Assembly (NCBI GenBank): GCA_002332755.1
Contig: DDBO01000204.1
Location: forward strand, 1 to 14,556
Origin: Bacteroidales bacterium UBA2030
GTDB taxonomy: Bacteria; Bacteroidota; Bacteroidia; Bacteroidales; TTA-H9
Direction of reading: 5' to 3'
Length of the DNA: 14,556 nucleotides
Within the stretch, counting starts at the first letter, position 1. Every line of letters starts with the position of its first letter. A model generated the notes under the pieces. It had not been told where the DNA came from and did not search any database. It saw nothing but the letters and a program-made list of their open reading frames with translations. Shown here one piece after another: positions 1 to 5,774 of the stretch. The translations under genes were made by a program, and so were the position numbers.

Positions 1-303
1 AAGCCAGTCCTGTGAACCATTACCGGCGGGCTTAGCGGTCCGGCAATCAAGCCTGTTGCACTCAGGATGGTTTGGCAGACATATAAAGCCGTGAAAATAC
101 CTGTGATTGGTCTGGGCGGCATCATGAATGCTACAGATGCCATTGAATTTTTGTTGGCCGGCGCCTCAGCTATACAGGTAGGCACAGCCAATTTTATAGA
201 CCCTGCCATAACCATGAAAATTATTGATGGTTTGGAAGAATATTGCCAGCGGCTTGGGGTAAAGCGCATTTCCGAACTCACCGGTGCCCTGCAGGTTGAT
301 TAA
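1..303 (+). CDS. pyrD: Dihydroorotate dehydrogenase, C-terminal part (partial, with in-frame TGA)
   Basis: This is the end of a class 1B-type dihydroorotate dehydrogenase, the FMN enzyme that oxidises dihydroorotate to orotate in pyrimidine synthesis. Visible signatures are TGGLSGPAIKP (bases 22-54), a conserved substrate and flavin region, then IPVIGLGGI and a phosphate-binding stretch, AGASAIQVGTANF. The frame is open to the left edge except for a TGA at 13-15. Upstream of it KPVL fits the family, which usually reads KPVL-x-x-(I/V/K)-TGGLSGP, so the reading frame is preserved on both sides and the stop replaces one residue, probably Gly or Ala. This may be a base substitution, a sequence error or a true nonsense mutation. 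The only ATG after the stop is at 67, too late for a working enzyme. The N-terminal half lies outside the window. Family assignment is firm; whether the gene is intact is open. Confidence 0.85.
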
Positions 304-367
304 TCTTCTGTCAAAACATCCTCGCGGTAATATTTTATAGACTTAATTATTCCTTTTTTTAGGGGCT

Positions 368-396
368 GTTCACCTGCTATTTCCGGTGAGCTTTTT
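368..396 (+). terminator. Possible intrinsic terminator of pyrD
   Basis: A 7-bp stem, GTTCACC (368-374) with GGTGAGC (385-391) including one G-U pair, has a 10-base loop and is followed by five T residues (392-396). It lies 65 bases after the pyrD stop on the same strand, which is the expected place. The loop is rather large and the T run short, so the call is moderate. Confidence 0.45.
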
Positions 397-445
397 GCCT
401 CATTCCATACTGAAAACGGAGATTTGCTTAAATAGGCAATGGAAT

Positions 446-476
446 AAAAAAAGCTGCCCTAATGGGTGAGGGCAGC
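446..476 (-). terminator. Intrinsic terminator of sucD
   Basis: A perfect 8-bp GC-rich stem, GCTGCCCT (453-460) with AGGGCAGC (469-476), has an 8-base loop. On the minus strand it is followed by seven U residues (A run at 446-452 on the plus strand). It begins 26 bases downstream of the sucD stop codon and is a textbook rho-independent terminator. Confidence 0.85.
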
Positions 477-502
477 CTTAGAACTTCAATGTTGGTTATA
501 TC

Positions 503-1375
503 CTACTTTTTAAGCAATTCGGCCATTTTTGTGCCAATGTCCGCTGGAGAATCAACGACATGGATACCGCATTCACGTAAAATGGCTTTTTTGGCTTCGG
601 CAGTATCTGCTTTGCCGCCCACAATGGCTCCTGCATGTCCCATGGTTCGTCCTTTAGGTGCGGTAGCTCCTGCGATAAAGGCTACCACAGGTTTGGTTCC
701 ATGTTCTTTAATCCAATAGGCAGCTTCGGCTTCCATGGTTCCTCCAATTTCGCCTATCATCACTATGCCTTTGGTTTCAGGGTCGTTCATTAGCAATTCT
801 ATGGCTTCTTTGGTAGTAGTCCCCGGAACAGGGTCTCCGCCTATTCCAACGGCTGTGGTTTGTCCCAGGCCTACTTTCGTAAGTTGATCGACGGCCTCGT
901 AAGTGAGGGTGCCACTGCGTGAAACGATGCCTACTACCCCTTTTTTATGGATAAATCCCGGCATGATGCCCACCTTGGCTTCACCTGGGGTAATAACTCC
1001 GGGACAGTTAGGACCAATAAGCCTGCAATCGTAAGCCTTGAGGAATTCCTTTACCTGCACCATGTCTTTTACAGGAATGCCTTCGGTAATGCAAATGATG
1101 ACTTTAATACCTGCTTCCGCTGCTTCCATGATAGCGTCTGCTGCAAAGGCCGGCGGAACGAAAATAACAGACACATCTGCTCCGGTTACCGCTACAGCGT
1201 CTTTTACAGTATTAAAAACCGGCTTACCCAAATGAGTGGTGCCACCTTTTCCCGGAGTTACGCCACCTACGACATCCGTTCCGTATTCAATCATCTGGGA
1301 AGCATGAAAAGTACCTTCACTGCCTGTAAAGCCCTGTACCAATACTTTTGAATGTTTGTTAACTAATACGCTCAT
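503..1375 (-). CDS. sucD: Succinate-CoA ligase (ADP-forming) subunit alpha
   Basis: Alpha subunit of succinyl-CoA synthetase, the TCA-cycle enzyme that interconverts succinyl-CoA and succinate with formation of ATP or GTP. The 290 residues match the usual full length. The N-terminal CoA-binding Rossmann domain carries QGFTGSEGTFH (residues 14-24) and the GGVTPGKGG loop (37-45). GPNCPGVI (121-128) follows. The phosphorylated active-site histidine is H247 in GHAGAIVGG, equivalent to E. coli His246. The start has an A-rich leader and no Shine-Dalgarno. The beta subunit gene sucC is not next to it: the neighbours are convergent pyrD and divergent mnmE, so the gene is transcribed alone and ends at its own terminator. 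Split sucC/sucD loci occur in Bacteroidota. Nothing in the sequence suggests damage. Confidence 0.97.
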   Translation of the reverse strand: MSVLVNKHSKVLVQGFTGSEGTFHASQMIEYGTDVVGGVTPGKGGTTHLGKPVFNTVKDAVAVTGADVSVIFVPPAFAADAIMEAAEAGIKVIICITEGIPVKDMVQVKEFLKAYDCRLIGPNCPGVITPGEAKVGIMPGFIHKKGVVGIVSRSGTLTYEAVDQLTKVGLGQTTAVGIGGDPVPGTTTKEAIELLMNDPETKGIVMIGEIGGTMEAEAAYWIKEHGTKPVVAFIAGATAPKGRTMGHAGAIVGGKADTAEAKKAILRECGIHVVDSPADIGTKMAELLKK

Positions 1376-1522
1376 TTTTAATTTATTATAATTTGTTAAT
1401 TTGTTAGAGTGACATTGGAAGGTGCAATTGAAATGCTTGTAACTTATTGAATCATAGACTTTAGTTTCCTATCAATATATTTAAACAATTTTAGGACGAA
1501 AAGTTTGGCCAAATTATAAATT

Positions 1523-1554
1523 TTTGCAAAACCCACCGCTTGCAGGTAACTTTG
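1523..1554 (+). promoter_or_regulatory. Bacteroidota-type promoter for mnmE
   Basis: TTTG at 1523-1526 and TAACTTTG at 1547-1554 match the -33 (TTTG) and -7 (TAnnTTTG) elements of the Bacteroidota primary sigma factor, with a 20-base spacer. Transcription would begin near 1560, about 35 bases before the mnmE start at 1595. Both elements and their spacing match, making this the best promoter in the window. Confidence 0.65.
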
Positions 1555-1594
1555 AAACAACTATAACAGTAAAAAGGATATAAAGACTATCACT

Positions 1595-3019
1595 ATGATA
1601 AATACGCTGGATTCACTGGCTGGGCTGATGAAAATGGACACAACTATTTGTGCCCTTGCTACACCTCCGGGTACCGGAGCCATTGCTGTAATAAGGGTTT
1701 CGGGAAAAAATACATTTTCGATTCTTGAGAAGATATTTATTCCCACAGGAAAAAGACTTCGTGTGAGCGACATGTCTTCGCATACTGTCCACCTGGGGCG
1801 TATAGTGGATGGTGATGAAATGATTGACGAAGTATTACTTACAATCTTTCGCGCCCCAAAATCCTACACGGGTCAGGATGTGGCAGAAATTTCCTGTCAC
1901 GGGTCGCGATATATTCAATCTTCTATTTTGACTTTATTAATGAAGAACGGAGCCATAATGGCTAAACCGGGTGAATTTACCTTGAGGGCATATCTTAACG
2001 GAAAGCTCGATCTTTCTCAGGCCGAAGCGGTAGCTGATCTGATCAACGCAGAAGCCCGTTCGGCACATCAGTTGGCCCTGAAGCAAATGCGGGGAGGATT
2101 CTCTTCTGAAATTCAAACCATGCGTCAGAGCCTCATCGACTTTGTTTCGCTGATTGAGCTTGAACTCGATTTCCCGGAAGAAGATGTGGAATTTGCTGAT
2201 CGTTCCCAACTGATAAATTTGCTGGCTTCGCTTCGGGAAGGATTGCATAAGCTCCTGGATTCTTTTAAAATGGGCAATGTAATTAAAAACGGTGTACCAG
2301 TTGCAATCATAGGCAAACCCAATGTGGGAAAATCGACCTTGCTTAATGCTTTGCTTAATGATGAGAGGGCTATCGTTAGTGATATCCCTGGTACAACCCG
2401 CGATACCGTTGAAGATACAATTGTACTTGATGGTATTACTTTTCGATTCATTGATACTGCAGGCTTGCGCCAGAGTGATGATGTGATAGAAACCCTGGGA
2501 ATTGCCCGTACTTACGAAAAAATTAACCAGGCACGCATCATTCTCTATGTGTTTGACGTAAATGACACAACCATTGAAGAAATAGAGGCTAACCTCGAAG
2601 ACTTCCGCCATCATATCCAGGACCCCGATAAGAAATTTATCCTTGTGGCCAACAAAACCGACCTGCTGGTGGAAGCACCCCGCCATTTTGCCAATTTTGT
2701 GGAACTGGATACTGTTTTTATTTCCGCTAAACGAAAAGAGAACACTACTCTGCTTACCGACCTTCTGGTAAAGAGCGTAAGGGACTTTGTGAATGCAGAG
2801 GGCACAGTTATTAGCAATATCCGGCACTATGAAGCAATTAGCAAGGCGGATGCTGCCCTGGCAAAGGTGGAACACGACATAGCGGCAGGCCTCAGCCCTG
2901 ATTTACTCTCTTCCGACATTCGCACGGCCTTGCATTACCTGGGAGAAATTACAGGGACAACTATTACTTCAGAGGATATTCTGGGCAACATCTTTAGTAA
3001 ATTTTGTATAGGTAAATAG
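1595..3019 (+). CDS. mnmE: tRNA uridine-5-carboxymethylaminomethyl modification GTPase MnmE
   Basis: MnmE (TrmE) works with MnmG to place the carboxymethylaminomethyl group on wobble U34 of certain tRNAs, using formyl-folate chemistry and GTP hydrolysis. The N-terminal tetrahydrofolate-binding domain begins with DTTICALATPPGTGAIAV. An inserted Ras-like G domain follows: P-loop GKPNVGKST (residues 240-248), G2 region PGTTRDT, G3 DTAG (287-290) and G4 NKTD (353-356). The protein ends in the invariant CIGK (471-474), whose cysteine is catalytically important. I kept the start at 1595 because A occurs at -3 and -6, as preferred in Bacteroidota, and it sits well behind the promoter. Homologues tend to begin nearer the ATGs at 1628 or 1634, so 11-13 residues may be extra. 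The gene is full length (E. coli 454 residues) and apparently monocistronic. Confidence 0.97.
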   Translation: MINTLDSLAGLMKMDTTICALATPPGTGAIAVIRVSGKNTFSILEKIFIPTGKRLRVSDMSSHTVHLGRIVDGDEMIDEVLLTIFRAPKSYTGQDVAEISCHGSRYIQSSILTLLMKNGAIMAKPGEFTLRAYLNGKLDLSQAEAVADLINAEARSAHQLALKQMRGGFSSEIQTMRQSLIDFVSLIELELDFPEEDVEFADRSQLINLLASLREGLHKLLDSFKMGNVIKNGVPVAIIGKPNVGKSTLLNALLNDERAIVSDIPGTTRDTVEDTIVLDGITFRFIDTAGLRQSDDVIETLGIARTYEKINQARIILYVFDVNDTTIEEIEANLEDFRHHIQDPDKKFILVANKTDLLVEAPRHFANFVELDTVFISAKRKENTTLLTDLLVKSVRDFVNAEGTVISNIRHYEAISKADAALAKVEHDIAAGLSPDLLSSDIRTALHYLGEITGTTITSEDILGNIFSKFCIGK

Positions 3020-3107
3020 TTATCGCATAAATTGTAAGGAAAAACATACAACTTTTAGAGGTCGTATGAAGTCCTTATGTATGGGTATCACCAAAATCTT
3101 TAACATT

Positions 3108-4682
3108 ATGAGAGGATTACTGACAGCTTTTTTATGTATTCTGCTTACCTATCCATTGATGGCCCAGTATCCCGGCCAAATTGATAACACCTTCGGCGAC
3201 CTTGGCAGAACGGTTTTTCAAGTTTCTGATGGATTTACTACTCTTAAGAGTTTGAAAAAAAGCAGTGATGGCAAGATTTATATCTGCGGAGAGATGAGTG
3301 GTTCACAAAGCGGGGGGTATATTGCCCGATTTACATTCGATGGACAGCCGGATAATACTTTCAATAACGGGACTAATTTCATCGTTTTTAGGTTTGGAGG
3401 AACCGAGAATACGGAGTTATCGGATATGGCGGTTTTAAGTGATGGCAAAATTCTGGTGGTAGGTTCAGTATTTGTTTCGTCGCAAGAAAGCCATCCTGCG
3501 GCAGCCCGGTTCTTATCGAATGGTACTCCTGACCCGAATTTTGGTTATAGCGGTAATATAATTTATAATCAGGTAAATGGCCAAGCCTATGCATTAACTC
3601 TATTATATAATAATAATTATGTGATTGCCTGTACATTCAATTCATCCTCCAATTATAATCTGGGATTGATTGGATGTTTGTCGGGAGGCACGTTAAATAC
3701 TTCGTTCGGGGATAGTGGTCTTAAGGAGGTTGACCTCAATAATGGATCCTATGACATACCTGGAAGTATTTCCTTCTTTAATTCAAGAATTATTGTAAGT
3801 TCCGTTGCTCATCAATCCTCATATGATGCGGTGGTTCTTACGGCATTTACCCAGATTGGCCAATTAGACAATACTTTTGGAGTAGGAGGTAATGTTGTTT
3901 ACGACGGATTAACCATTTTTAATAGTCCCATCCTTAGTCCTTGCACGCGCCACACCATTGATGCAAGTGGTAATATATGGGTGGCAAGTAGCTTCCAGGG
4001 CATTTTAGGTGCATCGGGTATGCTTTTACGTTTTCTTTCGAATGGTACGCCGGATGTTACCTTTGGTGATTTAGGCATGAGGTTATATGATTTTGGAACT
4101 GACTCTCAGTCCTGGTTTTTTGATATAGGTGTGGAGTTGGATAATAAAATCGTTATTGCCGGAAAGTGGTATTCAAGCGGCTTCAGCAAGACTTTGTTTG
4201 CCAGAATCCTAAACAACGGAGATTTAGATCCAACGGTGGGTAGTAATAATGCGGGTTATGTATTGCATTCCATGATGACTGGAGGGCTATCGGGTGATTA
4301 TGCAAGCCGAATCCTCTTCCCATGGTACGATAAGTTAATTCTGGGCGGCTGGTGCGATACTGAAAATAATCCTTCGGTATATCTTGCAAGAATTTATTTG
4401 GGAATTACTGTAGGATTAGGAGACCTGCAAGAAATTTCTCATTCTTGGTTGAATTTTGATGGAAATCGTATCGAATTTTCCATTCCTGAGCAGGACAAAA
4501 TAGAATGGATAGGTTTGTATGATCTTAATGGAAAATTACTCCAGGGTATTTCTAAATGCGTTGAAAAATCAGCAAATGGGACAACATTGCTAACCCTTGA
4601 AGAAAAATTAAATAAAGGGATATATCTGCTAAATATAGTAACCACTGCAGGTAGACATTCATTCAAGTTAGTAGTGCTCTAG
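3108..4682 (+). CDS. Secreted delta-60 repeat beta-propeller protein with T9SS sorting domain
   Basis: A 524-residue exported protein of unknown substrate. The start at 3108 gives a compact signal peptide, MRGLLTAFLCILLTYPLMAQ, and has A at -3 and -6. An upstream in-frame ATG at 3066 would add 14 residues before it. The body holds seven copies of a roughly 58-residue unit. Each has a (P/L)D-x-(T/N)FG-like turn, with the aromatic or hydrophobic position at residues 29, 85, 145, 200, 257, 319 and 377, followed by a K(I/L)-x-(V/I)-x-G strand such as KILVVGS or KIVIAG. These are delta-60 (DUF5122-type) repeats, consistent with a seven-bladed propeller. The last 60 or so residues are a type A T9SS C-terminal domain (GLYDLNGKLL ... 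LNKGIYLLNIVT ... KLVVL), so the protein is probably released or anchored at the cell surface. I see no catalytic motif. No terminator is evident in the 120 bases after it. Confidence 0.88.
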   Translation: MRGLLTAFLCILLTYPLMAQYPGQIDNTFGDLGRTVFQVSDGFTTLKSLKKSSDGKIYICGEMSGSQSGGYIARFTFDGQPDNTFNNGTNFIVFRFGGTENTELSDMAVLSDGKILVVGSVFVSSQESHPAAARFLSNGTPDPNFGYSGNIIYNQVNGQAYALTLLYNNNYVIACTFNSSSNYNLGLIGCLSGGTLNTSFGDSGLKEVDLNNGSYDIPGSISFFNSRIIVSSVAHQSSYDAVVLTAFTQIGQLDNTFGVGGNVVYDGLTIFNSPILSPCTRHTIDASGNIWVASSFQGILGASGMLLRFLSNGTPDVTFGDLGMRLYDFGTDSQSWFFDIGVELDNKIVIAGKWYSSGFSKTLFARILNNGDLDPTVGSNNAGYVLHSMMTGGLSGDYASRILFPWYDKLILGGWCDTENNPSVYLARIYLGITVGLGDLQEISHSWLNFDGNRIEFSIPEQDKIEWIGLYDLNGKLLQGISKCVEKSANGTTLLTLEEKLNKGIYLLNIVTTAGRHSFKLVVL

Positions 4683-4805
4683 ATTTACTTATGATTAAAA
4701 ACATATCCTCGGGAATGGCTATCTGAGTTTCTTGTCTTGCTAAATCAATGATTCGCTGTTTCTATTATGAAATGCGAGTTTGCTGCTAGTAAGAAAAGGA
4801 TTTTT

Positions 4806-5576
4806 TTAGTTCATCCCAAGGTATTGAATCCACTGTTTCTCAAGGTTTTCCTGCGATAGGCCATAAATGGTCTCAATATGCTCAGGTGCTTTTAGCAGAG
4901 CAACCAATTTCTCCATGCCATAAGTGTTGACCAGAAATTCGACAATAGTAACCGAAATTGCGTAACCGTTCATTTGCCCAAATTCAAGCATAGAGGCTGA
5001 GCTTAATTGCTCCCACGTAGGTGGTGCTGTTTTTTTAAAACCTGAAACAACAATTCTTTTAATATGGTCGTTTATTTGCCCTGCTTCATATTGAGCAAAT
5101 CCTTCGGAGAGCCATTGCGGCAATGTAGAGATGCCTTTTTCGTCAAGGGCATAAAATACTGCTAAGTGGGCAAATTCGTGGACAATTACTTGCAGAAGGG
5201 ATGAAAATGTATGCACACTGCCTGGGTTCAGTGGAGAAACCATCAATAATTCATTGTTCATGCATGATCCAACTACCCAGTCCGGAGCATCTGGAGTATT
5301 TATTGCCTTGTGAAAGGAGGTCAGATCAGGAAAGACTTTGACCGTGGTTTTTTTGTCAAGGGTAATTCCCAGGTGCCCTGTAATTTTAGCATAATTGTTC
5401 TCCAGAACCAGGGCAAGGGTATCCAATACATTTGCATCTTTGGTTGTAGAATAGAAATTGAAATGCTCTGTGGATTTTTCAAGCCTTAGGCTGTCGCTTT
5501 TTTGCCCTGATGATTTTGCGGTAATAAAAATCATCAGACAAATCCATAAAATTCGTTTACAGAAAATTCGCTTCAT
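4806..5576 (-). CDS. Exported HExxH metallopeptidase (gluzincin, peptidase MA-like)
   Basis: A small 256-residue putative zinc peptidase. An N-terminal hydrophobic signal, ILWICLMIFITA, preceded by Lys and Arg, suggests export, probably to the periplasm. The zinc-binding helix is HEFAH at residues 133-137, and the third ligand is probably E158 in WLSEGFAQYEAG, 21 residues after the second His. This spacing is characteristic of gluzincins such as the M1 and peptidase MA-like families. The preceding segment (residues about 75-125) resembles the strand region that packs against that helix. Only the catalytic core is present: no propeller, PDZ or other accessory domain follows. It is tail-to-tail with the T9SS propeller gene and head-to-head with the relA/spoT-like gene, so it is likely monocistronic. 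The substrate cannot be inferred. Confidence 0.8.
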   Translation of the reverse strand: MKRIFCKRILWICLMIFITAKSSGQKSDSLRLEKSTEHFNFYSTTKDANVLDTLALVLENNYAKITGHLGITLDKKTTVKVFPDLTSFHKAINTPDAPDWVVGSCMNNELLMVSPLNPGSVHTFSSLLQVIVHEFAHLAVFYALDEKGISTLPQWLSEGFAQYEAGQINDHIKRIVVSGFKKTAPPTWEQLSSASMLEFGQMNGYAISVTIVEFLVNTYGMEKLVALLKAPEHIETIYGLSQENLEKQWIQYLGMN

Positions 5577-5616
5577 AACAATAGTGGTTATTTGTGAATC
5601 TTATGTTATTGGTTTC

Positions 5617-5624
5617 CAAAGGTA
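5617..5624 (-). promoter_or_regulatory. Possible -7 promoter element for the HExxH peptidase gene
   Basis: On the minus strand this reads TACCTTTG, an exact TAnnTTTG match, about 40 bases before the start codon at 5576. I see no TTTG at the expected -33 distance, so support rests on the -7 box and its position in the divergent intergenic region. Confidence 0.4.
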
Positions 5625-5735
5625 ATACTAACTTTTGAGCTTTAATGGAATTTATGTATTAGAGATTAGATTCATATGTGTTTATTTTGTTAAGAAGTTG
5701 ATAGATAGATTGTTACTGTCAATATGTAATGTGAG

Positions 5736-5743
5736 TATCTTTG
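5736..5743 (+). promoter_or_regulatory. Possible -7 promoter element for the relA/spoT-like gene
   Basis: TATCTTTG is an exact match to TAnnTTTG, placed 31 bases before the start codon at 5775. The nearest -33-like sequence, ATTG at 5709-5712, is one mismatch from consensus with a 23-base spacer, so this promoter would be weaker than the one for mnmE. Confidence 0.45.
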
Positions 5744-5774
5744 CCGGATGATAGAATAATCCTAATCCCCCAAA

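Noticed and set aside
1..303. UGA read as glycine (alternative code) for the whole genome
   Set aside because: The other ten genes have no in-frame TGA and one ends in TGA, so a recoded genome is not supported by this window.
1937..2875. Long open frame on the minus strand inside mnmE
   Set aside because: It lies entirely opposite the well-supported mnmE gene, and its translation shows no domain, signal or family-like composition.
4683..4805. Gap between the convergent propeller and peptidase genes, searched for a terminator or small gene
   Set aside because: No stem with a T run could be found, and the only small open frame (11 codons) has no support.
5577..5774. Divergent intergenic region as a possible riboswitch or small RNA
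   Set aside because: Only promoter-like boxes are visible; there is no conserved-looking stem or terminator for a separate RNA.
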